Positions 38,716 to 51,083 of a DNA stretch of 64,000 nt are shown here, piece after piece. Each line of letters opens with the position of its first letter. Within the stretch, counting starts at the first letter, position 1. The notes beneath the pieces are model-generated. The model had not been told where the DNA came from. It did no database searches and was given only the letters and a program-made list of their open reading frames with translations. Position numbers and translations under genes: made by a program. The stretch spans positions 7,192,001 to 7,256,000 of the forward strand of contig OZ199839.1 in NCBI GenBank assembly GCA_964304625.1, given 5' to 3'. The stretch comes from Kudoa neothunni. Lineage: Eukaryota > Cnidaria.

Positions 38716-41544
38716 TGTGTAAAAACAACAGGTGATACGTTTGCAGTACTGCAGAAAATGGCAATGTTCCACCGTCGAATTTGAATATGTCACCTCAAAC
38801 TCCACACCTTTCAGTGTATGCAAGTTTTAAATCTGTTTATTTAATTATTAAACGAAGTTCATACGAGTCTCGATTTATGGTTTGATAAGCTAATCTCTAA
38901 TGGTTTCGTATTCACTTAAAACGTTATTCGTGTACCAATCCATATCACATTGACAACGCAATCATAATAAAAAGCGACATGAGGGGTCACTATGGTTATA
39001 CGTTCCGACAGCCAAAATATAGCAACATTTCATTGATCTTCATAAAATTATAGGCAGATAGAACTAATACATTTAATTTAAAGGTGAAAGTATTCAACTT
39101 TTCCGACAAACTTATTGCCTACCTAATCAATATTACATCTCGCATGGATACCACGTTGTAAAAATCACAATAGGTTTTCTGCAATATTGAATACCCTTTT
39201 ATTTTCCCTTAAAAGTTGGACCCACCTCAATTAATTATGAATATATAGTTATATTCATAATTGTGCTTCGTGATGTGTGATGATATTTTTATTTTTATTA
39301 AACAATAGGATCCATTGTTTAGAACTCCTCAGGGTACGACCACAACCACTACAATGTGATGCATCGGTTTCCAACAATAATCATAATTTCCTATCAGTTC
39401 TAAAGATATTGGCCCCATTATTTTTTAGAAGTGAAAATTTTTCAATATAAGAGATAAACCATGAAAATCCTAACCATCCTATTAATTTAAGCTTATTCGT
39501 CTTATTATAATCTTATAATATCCTCTAATTATTTGGATCCCGAATATTAGTTATTATTGTAACATAAACTCAGAGATGAACTATGAGGAGTAATGTGATT
39601 TTATATTCCCAATCGGTAGAAATTGTCTACATTATTTCACCCTTCAATCAGAATATCCGAATTTTACATATGACTCCATTTTATTATCGAATTTATAAAA
39701 TTTATATTAAATTGATTTATTGAGAATAACCTACAATATATTTACATTTTTATACGAATATTACTTCGTCTAAGCGCTCGCTAACTGAAAAAGGCGGCCT
39801 GAGTGTGTACAGTTTATTATAATCATATTAATATTATAGTGCTTAATTTCAATAATCTTTTTATCTTAATTATTATGTATTTTAAGTTGAATTGAGTGAA
39901 ATTTTTTTTCTCTATGATGTGTTTTATCAAATGATGTGAAAATATGAGTGGGAACATAACGATAACAGCATAACACTAAAAGTGCTAAACGCGATAAAAA
40001 TCGTTAATTTCTCTTGAAGATAAACAAGCTTTTGTTTATCCTTCGTGAACAATTTATTTACCGTGTACAAAACACTCTGTAATAGTTCAAAGGAATTCCT
40101 CGTCGGATTAGCGAAAAAATATTAAATATATATTTAATCCTTTCTTTTTATATTTAATTTGAATTATATATCTTGGCGTTAAAGTAAATTTTGGTCAAAA
40201 ATTGGGGTGAATCTAAAAAAAATTTAATTTTTATTAAATATCAATTAATCTGAATAAGATAGTTTATTTATACTGTGAGTGACGAATGGTTCTTGTTTTG
40301 AGAAAATGCTACAAAATTAACGTATACATAACTTTATAATAAGTCATTTATTACTCAAACTATTTAAAAACATTTATTTGACCATTAAAAATATAAATAA
40401 AATATTTTTAAATTAATTAATGGTTTTTGAATGATTATTTTGTAGTGACGTGTGGTTAGTAAATTTTCGGATGCGTTGAGATTTTTGTTTTCAATTGGTG
40501 GCGAAATTCGGAACAGAAATAAAAATTGAGTTAACACATTAAAAGAAAAATATGAAATAATAAAGTTTTTAAAAAATTAGCGAAGGTATTGGGCAGAAAC
40601 AACATTGAAACCGATGCCAATATTAACGATTTTATAAGTGAATAGCAGGAACTGTCCAGCGTTGCTTGGGGAAGATTTCGCATAGAGACGTTTATTAATA
40701 ACATTCAAAAAAATATCATGTTTCAAATTGATGTATAGAGGAAGTCTAACTAAATTTTTGTAAGCATCATACTTTGTTGATTTTGATGTCGAAATGTAAA
40801 TTATGATCATTTCTGTGCAGGAGTGTATCAATCCTGGGTTTTAATTAACAACTTCTTGTCCCGGCACCAAAGCTAAATAATTTGTGCGTTATATTTATTT
40901 TGGTTTCCGAATTATTTAAACTCTCTTAAAGTGCAATCTAATACGTCATTTTTGCCCCGACTCAAAAAATTTGTGAAACACTGTTTACTGGAGGCTAATA
41001 AATAGAAAAAGATACAGAGATGGAAGAAAATAAATTTTGATTACTCAAACTAATATCCTCTGGCCCGGCAAGAGCTTAACGCACTTTTTCCCATGAACAG
41101 CCAGAAATCGCGTCAACTTTAACATAAACAATTTAAATAATTAGGTGAAATAAAAGTAAAACCATCTGCATTGAATTTAATCGCGGAGGGTTAGACTTAG
41201 CCGACGATTTTAATGAAATCTACGGACGTAGTATTTCCATTATACTGTTTCATTCAATGTAATTTTGACGTTCTCCACCAATTCATTATTCATGAAACAT
41301 ATATAGATTTTTTATCATAGCTAAAACCATTAATAGAACCTTCAAAACGTGTTGATCAAGTCAAATACGTTAAAATTCCACTAATAGGGAATGTGTTTAC
41401 ACAAACACCCAAATAAAAACGCCAACCATTTACATAACGATATATGCCATCGCTTAGTTGATATTTGATAGAGCATGTAAGGAGGAAAGTTAACTTAAAC
41501 TGACCCCTCCTATGACACAAGCAGGTGTTAATCCTATTGTTGTA
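38716..41544. other. Gene-poor region
   Basis: No supported gene. An open frame at 40577-40831 (minus) encodes 84 residues without a recognisable domain or neighbouring exons, and I do not call it. Confidence 0.45.
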
Positions 41545-41990
41545 ACCTGGTAACCCCTTTAACAGCCAAGGACAGATAACAAATCGGTGTGACACTCGGA
41601 CTCAGAACCTTGAGGTAATTGGTTCGAATCCTCCGGTGGTCAAGACTACTGCTTCCGTGTCGGTGGGTCTCTATCCCATATTTGGGAGCTGTGGTTAAAG
41701 TGTACGCTCGCTGTGAAGTGGGGTGAGCGTGAATAGGAGTTTGAATCTCCAGAACCCATCGAAAAGCAAGTAATTTGCAACCCTCATAGAGCCGACGCTC
41801 TTAAAGGGATAAGATTTGGGGTGGTGTTCGCCCTGAGACGAGGATGTCTAGTGGGTTAAAGTCCCACATTACCGCGTAGAGATAAGAGATTAGGGGCGAG
41901 GTTTTATGTTACGTCCTGCGGTGCCTAAAGCGTTAACGCAAGAGGTCTGACCAACCAGAATTCCACAACCTAACAAGATTCGCCAGGGGT
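41545..41990 (+). repeat. tRNA-derived SINE-like repeat, copy 2
   Basis: Clearly less AT-rich than the flanks. Near 41585-41640 there is a tRNA-like head: GTGACACTCGGACTCAGAAC, then AATTGGTTCGAATCCTCCGG with a canonical B box. Two further B-box-like strings follow (GGAGTTTGAATCTCC, GTGGGTTAAAGTCCCAC). The second half matches 23305-23470. The possible anticodon stem has mismatches, so I do not call a functional tRNA. Confidence 0.6.
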
Positions 41991-43351
41991 TTTACCTAGT
42001 AAACAAAAAAAATGTATACGATTTTTATCATTTTTCGAATTATCCAGATAAATAAAGATAAAAATAAAGAGGAAATTAAATAAATATTATAAATTGTTCT
42101 ACAAATATCAGTGTTATACATTAAACTAGAAATAATAATAATAACAAGCGTGTCTATCGCTCACGCGAATTCTCTGAATAGACGAGGTTTTATCTGATCA
42201 ATACTCACACTTATTTCGATATTTTTATTTTATTTTAAGAGTTAATGTCGACTTTAATCTTAATAAATAAACTATTATGCGTTTAGGTCTATTCCTAAAC
42301 TCACTCTGACTAGTGATCCTAATTACTTTTCAATAATGGACTTGTTTCACTATTTAGATATCCATATTGTATCATAAAGTAATTCTAATCATTTTTTTGG
42401 CTTGATAGTCTATATTATATCAACTTCCAACTTTGGAGGTTGGTAAATGAGTAGTTTTACGTTTAATATGACCATAAAGGTTGGGTAGGAAATAGATACA
42501 AAAATTCAATTAATTAAATAATAAAATTAAATAAATTTATTAAAACTAAAAAATCAATAAAATGACGAAAATATGAATTTACACCCAATTAATAACTATA
42601 ATAATAGTGATCAATTTTTAGCAAGATAAATAGAAATAATCATATTCTAGTCGAAAAAAATTTATAAAAATATTAAAGATATCACCTACATATTTAACTA
42701 AATATTTCAAGAGTTCTCTAATTATTATCGGTTCTATCGACTTATACACAATGCAAAAATTTGTTACAAATAATATACATCAAAATAATTTATTGCACAT
42801 AATCATCGTATTATTTAGACGATTTCGTAGTCATCATAAAATTTTATAGTTTATCGCTTGTATGATAATAAAAAAAGGTAGAAATATTGTCTACATTAAA
42901 GAATGTTATTAAAAGTTTTCAAGTAAAAGAATTATCACGTGCTAATAAATTTATCAATTTAAATGCTTAATTAGACTCCTACCTAATTTACACTCGCGTA
43001 CACCATGTAGTGAATGTTTTAAAATTAGAGATATTTATGAGTATTTTCCAAATTTGTAATGCAATAATTTAAGTGGATGTGTCGTGTGCATTATGGCTCA
43101 AACGCAATTTTTCAAATTTATTTATAAATTACTTATCTTATCTGGACTAGATTTAAATAGGTACTTAAATACACAAATAAATAATTTACTTATAAATAAT
43201 TAGTTTTCAACCAAATATTAAGGTTGGAAACTTACTATTATCAAGTTAATTCTTCGACGCACACGCAGTGCATTATCTAAATTTTTGCATAAATTAAAGT
43301 ACGGAACCTCAAGTTTAACGAAACAGAATCATTTCATTCGTCTAAAAACCC

Positions 43352-43382
<31 letters not shown>

Positions 43383-44040
43383 TATAATTTCGACAAAACT
43401 GATTTATTTTATCAAATGAAGAAACTTTAATAAATATTCATATATAAGATTGATACATTTTATAAGTTTGTGGTTACGTTTTCGCTAACTTTAAAAATAA
43501 ACATAGATGGTTGTAGTTTATAAAAAGATTTACAATATTTTCCGTACGTTCTGTAACTTTCGGAAAACTCTCCATCTTGATTATGGTGAATTACAAAAAG
43601 CTATGATGTTTCCTTCAGTTGTCTCAAAGATTTGCCATTAGAATATTACGCCAATAAAAACGCCTGGATGACTAATTCAATTTTTTTATCTTTTATTTCA
43701 AAATATAATGGATTATTTATTGTTTCTAAGACGAAAATTATATTATTTCTCGAGAATAATCCAGCCCATAAAAATAAAAGTTGACCTGCATAACCCTTTA
43801 CTACTTTCCTCCGACACAAACAATGTGCCCCATCTAATGAAACGTAGAATTATCTTTTTTAAGTGATATACATTAGACATCTAATGATGTGACTAATACA
43901 TCGTTTTGAGTCTCAAACTAATGGCTACATTGTGCCTAATGTCATAGGAACTATCTATACGAAAATTAATTCATAGGAATACATTAAAAGGGGAACTATA
44001 GTTAACTTTGTTAATAAATAATGTTCCCTCTTTGAAAATC
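41991..44040. other. Gene-poor region with an (AT)n tract
   Basis: No gene or RNA recognised. An (AT)14 microsatellite lies at 43352-43379. Confidence 0.5.
43352..43379. repeat. (AT)n microsatellite
   Basis: Fourteen uninterrupted AT dinucleotides, followed by GCATAT. Confidence 0.95.
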
Positions 44041-44417
44041 CACTAACTGACGATTCTGATGACAATCCATTTGAAAATGAAATAATTGAGCTGTCTGAAG
44101 ACGAGAAATCAATAGAAGTAACACGAAAATCTACCGAAAAATCGTCCACCAAGGAAAATTTTATAACACACGACAATTCTGAAATTGAGAGAACACCAAA
44201 TATGACTGATTTCTAAAGGATGATGACGATCCTGATTAAATAGAAAAAGTTATTATATCAAACCAAGAAACACTAATATCATTAGCAAAATTTGAAAAAT
44301 TCTTTCTAAATAATATTCTGTGAGTGCTTAACAATATAACCAAACTTGAAATGGCTGATTCATTATCTGAACAGTTGATTCAGAACGAGGAATTTAAACT
44401 GCTGTTTTAATAATAAA
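44041..44417 (+). pseudogene. Acidic coding remnant of unknown origin
   Basis: An acidic open stretch (LTDDSDDNPFENEIIELSED, then KSTEKSSTKENFITHDNSEI) is followed in another frame by LISLAKFEKFFLNNIL and, after an in-frame stop, VLNNITKLEMADSLSEQLIQ and a stop after FKLLF. The composition is much more protein-like than the surroundings, and the adjoining frames suggest one former reading frame with at least two stops and one shift. Alternatively it is a multi-exon gene with introns I could not place. No family recognised. Confidence 0.35.
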
Positions 44418-45615
44418 ACATAGTTCAGAGTGTTTATCCTTCAAATTATTTATTACTTAACCCTCGAATATCTGGAGGTGGCTAATCAGCTCTTATTATA
44501 TCCAGAACTTTTACAAAACATTTTGTTTCCTTTTTTCCTTGTGTGTATTTTAAAGTATAATGGTGCTTTTAAAAATATTCAAATAATGGAGTTATACGTT
44601 TAATATTTTCGCTTGGAATCGAAAAAAGAACAAAAGTTACACATATCTTAAGATGACCACCATATAAATAATAACGTTTAGATAGTTTAAATATATAAAT
44701 GTATTTGAATCAATGAATTTTTTTAAATTCATTTTTTTGTTTTTATAACAACTTGATTTTGTTAACTAATTTAATCTGGCATTGGAATCGCGCATATTAT
44801 AATAATTTTGTTAAATTACATATCAACAAAAAGTACTACGTTAATTATAGTGTTAGAAGTTTAATTTGGACCATTTTGTCATAACTTAAATTTAAAATAT
44901 AAAAATCCTTGGACTATAAATAAATTTTGTATTCATAAATTAATTTGTAATGCCAAATTTCAATTTATAAAGTACGAATTTATATATATAACATATTTCT
45001 GTCAATAGGAGAAGATATTTCATAATAAGTAGTGGATTTTGAGAACAAAATAAAGCCTTAGCTGTTAAAATAACAAGAACTAAATGTGAAAAATGAAACA
45101 ATAATAAAACAGTTTAGCTCTGATTTCTGGAGCTATTCAAAGTCTATACAGACATATTTATTCCTGTTCCTTACACGAGTTCAAATTAACGATACAAAAA
45201 TGCATTACTGATTTATTTTTATTAAATCTATTATATTTTGAAAAGTTAAAATAACGTAAATAATTATGTTAGTAACCTTAACTGACTGCAACGATTTTTA
45301 TTATTTTAATACGTTCTTGTATATGACCACCTCCAGGTATTCGTGTAAACCTTTCTTCATATATTCGAGGATTCATAATGTTATCGGTGAAAAAATATTT
45401 TTGTTTATACGCATGCGTCATATCAATGTATATAAACGCAAAAATGGATGCAATGCAATGTTTTCTTCTTCCGAAATTCTCCATTACATCCTTAAATTAT
45501 TATATATACATATATTTTTATTTTGGCATAAATACAAATAAGCTAAAAAATATTAGGGGATATATTCGCGCAGGCGTACTAATAAAATCAGAACTCGTCC
45601 GCTGAACCCTTGAGG
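44418..45615. other. Upstream region of RCL1
   Basis: No independent gene supported. Overlapping open frames on both strands at 45266-45605 look like chance. No promoter element stands out in this AT-rich DNA. Confidence 0.4.
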
Positions 45616-47002
45616 ATGGACAACCCTAAAGATGTGTTAAGATTCAATGGAATAGGCTGCTTACGCCAACGCTTAACATTGTCGATAGTTTCACAAAAAC
45701 CAATTTTCATTAATAATATACGGAAAGGACTGGCTCCTGCTGGGATTACAGATTATGAATCAAATTTACTAAGTTTGTTAGATAAATTGATGAATGGTTC
45801 AATTATTCAAGTCAATGAGAATGGTAATATTGTAACGAGTTCCACTTTCAACATGGTTACTAGGCTCCAGTGTGTATTTTAAGCCAGGCACACTCATTGG
45901 CGGTAAAGTGATCCACACCTGTAACGATTCCCGTGATATTGGCTACTATTTGGAGTGTGTAGTATGGTTGGTTCCACTAATGAAGAATGCACTAGAACTA
46001 ACACTACAAGGGATCACAAACGGATTTGAAGATCCTTCAGTGGATAAACTTAGATATACGATTTTGCCTTTGTTGAAGAGATTTGGGGTGGATGACGAGA
46101 TTTCGCTTGATACGGTGAAGAGAGCCGCGGCACCTTCGGGTGGAGGTGTTGTCAGATTTAAATGCCCACTCATAAAACAACTTAAACCAATTAATGTTAC
46201 TGATATCGGCTTTGTGAAACGGATACGAGGAACCGCTGTATCAATGAGAGTGTCACCTGCCATGAGCAGTCGTCTAATCGAAGAAGCCAAGTCCATTCTC
46301 TCCAATTACATCCACGATGTGTTTATCACACAGGACCACTGTAAAAATATGAGTACCTCAAGTTCGCCAGGATTCAGTATCGCGTTGGTGGCTGAAACAA
46401 CCACGGGAGTAGCTATCACTTCGGAAGCCAGTTCACAGCCAAAATCAACCAACCCTTCCGAGAACCCTTCTGTCATTGTTACTCCTGAGGAAGTGGCAAA
46501 AAATGCTGCCTACCAACTTCTAGACAATATCTATTGTGTAGTTTTTTGTTTAGAGCTAACAAGCAACTAACAAATGGATATTTTTAGCAAACATGTATCG
46601 ATTTATCTCAACAACACTTGATGTTGTTATATATGGCGTTGTGTCCTGCACATGTATCCAAAATTATTATCTACCAGCCCAACACATATACGTACCTATT
46701 AAATGTAGTTAATTGACAAAAATTCTGGTTTAGGGTACAATTCTTGAAGCATATTGAGTTGTTTTTGGGTGTTGTATTCAAAATCGAACTTATTCGCAAT
46801 ACCCCACAAACCTTGAATAATGGTTTTTTCATCTCTAATCACAATGAATTTAATTTATTTTTAGATGGCGATGATGAATGTGAAAACATCAAAATAAGAA
46901 AATTCTCTAAAATCTGAAGATAATGATGCCTACGATGAGAATAGATTTTATTTTTCGTGTGTTGGTTCTGGGATCACCAACTATAATAGAGCTATTTGTT
47001 GA
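45616..47002 (+). CDS. RCL1: RNA 3'-terminal phosphate cyclase-like protein
   Basis: RCL1 acts in the small-subunit processome, with Bms1, in early pre-18S rRNA processing in the nucleolus; it resembles RNA cyclases but is not thought to cyclise RNA. The ATG at 45616 gives MDNPKDVLRFNGIGCLRQRL. Family blocks follow: VNENGSSVYFKPGTLIGGK, RDIGYYLECVVWLVPLMKNA, DPSVDKLRYTILPLLKRFGV, APSGGGVVRFKCP, LKPINVTDIGFVKRIRGTA, SMRVSPAMSSRLIEEAKSIL, SPGFSIALVAETTTGV, QQHLMLLYMALCPAHVSKII, NTYTVQFLKHIELFLGVVFK and FYFSCVGSGITNYNRAIC. Five exons are joined by introns of 40, 50, 42 and 40 nt, each placed by frame and family match; whether a 43-nt piece after LNN is also an intron is unsettled. Length is normal for the family. 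The charged stretch before the last block is variable in RCL1. Confidence 0.95.
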
Positions 47003-48318
47003 TAGTTTTTGTAATTGTTTAATAAATCACTCATGAATGCGCAGACGTTTTTTATTCCTTTTATTTTTAAAAAAATTTGTTTGGAACAATGCAATACGAG
47101 AATTTTTCACTGGATTTTATTATTAACCGAATGTTCCATGAATTACTGATTAAGTTGATAAACATTTTGTTCTCCGATTTCGAATGAGTTTAACTAAATC
47201 CTCCAGGCACACGAAGGCGACTACACTCCAACCAACTTGGGGTCTTTTGTAACTCATGTTTTTATTCTACGACAGTTAATAAGAAAATATTTTAAATTGC
47301 TTTACGAAATTTACGAAATTTCTATCGACAGAATTTTGAAATAAAGGTGATTCATTGGGAGAGTTAATCTTTCAAAATCCTATTCGGTAAGCTTATATAA
47401 CGTTTCGTAAATTTTCGATTAAATAAATCCACAATTTTTCATATTATAGAGAAAGAAATAACATAATTGAAACAAAAAAAAGTGAATATCTAAGCCGATA
47501 GATTTTTATTTTGAACACTGATAATACTTGTTCGAATAATGAAATCGACCAAGATATTCTCATAACTAGTGCATCGAGTGTTTATTATCAATTTTTTATA
47601 AGAAAAAAATTTCACAGAATACTTTCTTAAAGTTCGGTTCCATTATTCCGATTTCTTAGGAACATATGAATCGGGTGTTTTAGTTACATTCTGATCCTCT
47701 GATTGTTAACTAAATAATGGTCGGTAAAAACATAATAACTATTATACTATTTAATTTTAAACACCCTAAGTTGATTGAAAGCCTATGAATTTGCATTCTA
47801 ACCATGCAACAACTCTCGCGCTTGATTTTATCATTCAGCGAGTTTGTACGAAGTGTTATATTAGCTTGCCGAATTGACTTCGGGAGGATTAACTGGCCCA
47901 ATGAATCTTCATTTTCTCAAAATTCTGTCGGTAGAAATTTTGTAAAATTTGTATGGCGTTTTAAAATAGTTTTTTATTAACTGACGTAAAATAAAAACCC
48001 GGGGTCTAAATGACCCCAAGTTCGTTGGAGTAATTTTTTATTTCAATGCGAGATTTTGTTAATTTTTTTCTCCCAAAGTTTAGTAAGTTGCATATATCGC
48101 AATTTAATGGAAATATATGAATTTGAAATATTTTGAAAGAATAAGTAAAATATTATAATCCATTTAAAATTACTTTGGCGTCCAACAGACCCCCAAGTTC
48201 GTTAGAGGGTTAAACCTAACGATAGATTTATTGTACCGAAATTAACGAAAAATAACAAAATTAAAACACAATAAAAAGAATTGCCGCTAAAAAGTGACCA
48301 TTAGTATGTAGGTAGAAT
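47003..48318. other. Spacer with piggyBac-like terminal sequences
   Basis: No gene. The sequence ACCCCAAGTT-GTTGGAG occurs three times: inverted at about 47219-47236, and direct at about 48011-48029 and 48188-48206. The last copy runs into AGAGGGTTAA at 48204-48213, the right-end form of the piggyBac at 57219-59439. Confidence 0.45.
47190..48213. mobile_element. Possible piggyBac-type MITE
   Basis: The right end GTTAGAGGG abuts TTAA (48210-48213), the piggyBac target. A TTAA at 47190-47193 followed closely by CCTCC and then an inverted copy of the subterminal repeat may be the left end, but the first bases do not match well. No coding capacity. Confidence 0.35.
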
Positions 48319-51083
48319 TCAGCGGGGGAAAAGTTCGAGTTTGGGTGAAAACTTGTCATGTCTGAAACCAAAGTCTTGATCATCCTCAACAACTTCCATA
48401 ATATCTCTATCGTTTTCGGGCATTGTATTATTCTTTAGATGCTTAGATTCATAAAAATGTTTCTTTGGGTAGTTATTTGTTCCCATTTTCTGTAATAATC
48501 AATCGGCTTGAACTTCTCGTACATACAAGATTTGTCATTCGTTTCCATGTTAAAAGGCAGATAACCCATAACTTGAACGTTATCTGTTCTGATAATTAGT
48601 GGAGCAATTTGTTGGCAGCCGGAACAGAGACTAAAAGGGACGTCGTATTTTCCATTGGAACATTTCAAAATCATTTGTTGGTGTCATCGCAATAGTAGAA
48701 CATAGGATGACATGGTTTGTCACTACAAAATAGACATACTAAAATATAATTGGTAAACTAACATAACGTACTCTTTTCTAGGGATCACTTCGTTACATTG
48801 ATTTTCTACACAGTCTTTGAAGGGTGGTAGAGGTGGACATTCTGGAGTCCCTTGCGACAAACATTCCTCGCTTGATGAGGTACTATCTTGGTTACATGGA
48901 GGATCTTTTACTGGACATTTTGCAAATACAGGAGATTCGCAAACCAAACTTTTTTCGTAGAAACCTTTTTGGATAGACCGGGTCTCCATTGTTAAAATGT
49001 TCAATTATGCTTGGATTTTTAGTTTGTTTGCCATTTGCTTTGCAGGGATGACTCTTTTTACATGGTTCTTTTTTGTTTTTGTTGGTATAATTGACTTTAG
49101 GCACGCACTCTTTCACATGCTTTCTAGGGGAACTGTTTATAATGCTAGTCCTCTTTCTTTGTTTTATTTGAGACGATTTTAGCTGGGCATTCATCAAATT
49201 GCTTTTTGGTGGACATTCACCTGTGTGATTTCTGGGACGACATGATTGATGTTTTTTGACATTAACTTTGGAGAAAAATCTTCATTGTCACATTTGGGTG
49301 AGCATTCACCAAATTTCTTTTTTGGTGAACATTCACCGGTGTGATTTCTGGGACGACAAGATTGATGTTTTTTGACATTAACTTTCGGAGAAAAATCTTC
49401 ATTGTCACATTTGGGTGAGCATTCACCAAATTTCTTTTTTGGTGAACATTCACCGGTGTGATTTCTGGGGACGACAAGATTGGTGTTTCTTGACATTAAC
49501 TTTTGGAGAAAAATCTTCATTGTCACATTTAGGTGAGCATTCATCAAATTGCTTTTTTGGTGGACATTCACCAATGTGATTTTTTGGACGACATGATTTA
49601 TGTTTCTTGACATTAACTTTTGGAGAAAAATCTTCATTGTCACATTTAGGTGAGCATTTTTGAGGAGTTTCTTTTTTAGGCAATTTATTAAGATTAAGTT
49701 TTGGAGGACACTTTCCAAGAGGAGTGTTTCTTCCACCAAAATTAGTTTTAGGAGTAGAGTGATCAACGTCTATTGTAGAAAATATTTTATTATGGGGATT
49801 TTCGATGAGGCTGCCAGCGCAAAATTTTTCGATTTCATCGTTGACGGAGACTTTTGTTTTCACATATGTTTTCTCTATAATATTACTATTGTTGTAGTCC
49901 TCAGGGCATGGTGGGGTCAACTTCTTCGAGAAAATCACAAAGATTATCATCCTTTTCTCGGATTATTTCAGTGTTGACAATTCTTTTTATCGGATCGTTA
50001 CTTTGTGGAGCCTATAGGATCAGTAAAATCACCTTTAAATAGTTGAAACTTAGAAAAGTACCATTTGATTGATAAAATAGTTGTTTCTAGTGAAAATGCT
50101 TTTGGGCTTGTGCAAGATTTGTGTTGTAGATAGGCAACGATTCAGGGGTTTAGTTAGTTGGACGTTAACTTCCGGTGTCTTGTCCATTTGATCAAGATTT
50201 TTATCCTGATTAATGGTGGTTTTAGCGGGTTCGTACATATGAGAATCTCCAACAATTTTATCATTTAATTTCGACTTAATATCTTGAATCAATTTGTCAT
50301 GCAGTTGGATCGATTTGATAATATCATCTTCAATGTTCATCGATGGATTTGACTTTCTTTTCTTATCTTTATCATGATTATCTACATCAACTTCAACTTC
50401 TAACATTACAATTAATAAAATGAATTAATTAAATTAATATGTAAGGTACTTGTTGGGGAACAATCATTTTGAAGATTTTCGATTTGGCAGTTTTCATCCT
50501 TGGGAACTCGAACTTTTTGGCAGGCTTGTTTTAAATGCTTAGTTAAAAAAAGTTAATGACCTGATTTTTAGTCCAACTTACGCCGTTGTTTGAAATTTTA
50601 AGTTCATAATTTTTTACAGCTCTCTGAACGTCTCCTTTAATTATGGGGAATTTTTGCCTCTTGAATACATACAGTGAGGAGCTGCTTGATTCTCCCAAGA
50701 AATCACTCATTACGTCGATATATGCTGAAGATGACACTGATTTCTTATCACAATTTGACTCTAAATATTTAACCAATCACTTCTAATACCCGAGATAGAT
50801 TTTAGATTACTTTGATGGGATTTCTTAGGTGGTTTGCGCTTCTTAATCTCTAAACAGCAACAAAGTAGCGACCTAGCGTGTTTCTTATTCTGCTTCCTGC
50901 AGTCGTTGTGACGCCTTTTTTGAGGTTGCTTGCTGTGCTCGCAACCAAAAAATTGTTGCTCAATACACGAGTTATTATCCTCTTTGACGCCAAAATTATC
51001 GGATTTTAATTTTTACATTGACCATCTTGTTTTAACTATTTTTGATAGATCACAGCCAAAATTATCCGGGGAGATATATTCAT
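48319..51083 (-). CDS. Lys/Cys-rich tandem-repeat protein (exon joins incomplete)
   Basis: A set of consecutive minus-strand exons, all rich in Lys, Cys, Ser and Pro. From 5': MNISPDNFGCDLSKI (51083), a basic Cys-containing block (EQQFFGCEHSKQPQKRRHND, about 50975), an exon at 50776-50543, a charged block at 50406-50050, then tandem repeats (49900-49190) built on FGECSPKCDNEDFSPKVNVK. A basic linker and two Cys-rich blocks follow: CESPVFAKCPVKDPPCNQD, and CLFCSDKPCHPMFYYCDD with KCSNGKYDVPFSLCSGCQQ, a possible zinc-binding pattern. The end may be MPENDRDIMEVVEDDQDFG to a stop at 48319. I could not join all blocks in phase, and one repeat carries a one-base length change. No family is recognised. 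The basic repeats suggest a structural, nucleic-acid-binding or extracellular cross-linked role, but this is a guess. Confidence 0.55.
49200..49675 (-). repeat. Four coding tandem repeats of 117 bp
   Basis: The marker CATTGTCAC recurs at 49283, 49400, 49518 and 49635, spacings of 117, 118 and 117 bases. Each unit encodes 39 residues with four cysteines and two SPK motifs. The 118-base unit has four G where the others have three, near 49467-49470, which shifts the frame. Confidence 0.9.

Noticed and set aside
40577-40831. 84-residue minus-strand gene
   Set aside because: No recognisable domain, no flanking exons, and composition close to the local background.
41590-41640. Functional tRNA gene
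   Set aside because: The B box is canonical, but the anticodon stem has mismatches and no matching acceptor stem was found; better explained as the head of a SINE-like repeat.
45266-45605. Overlapping frames on both strands upstream of RCL1
   Set aside because: No motif and no consistent splice context; the frames overlap each other on opposite strands.
48723-49004. Separate gene from the tandem-repeat gene
   Set aside because: Same strand, same Lys/Cys-rich character and plausible splice sites on both sides make it more likely an exon of the 48.3-51.1 kb gene.
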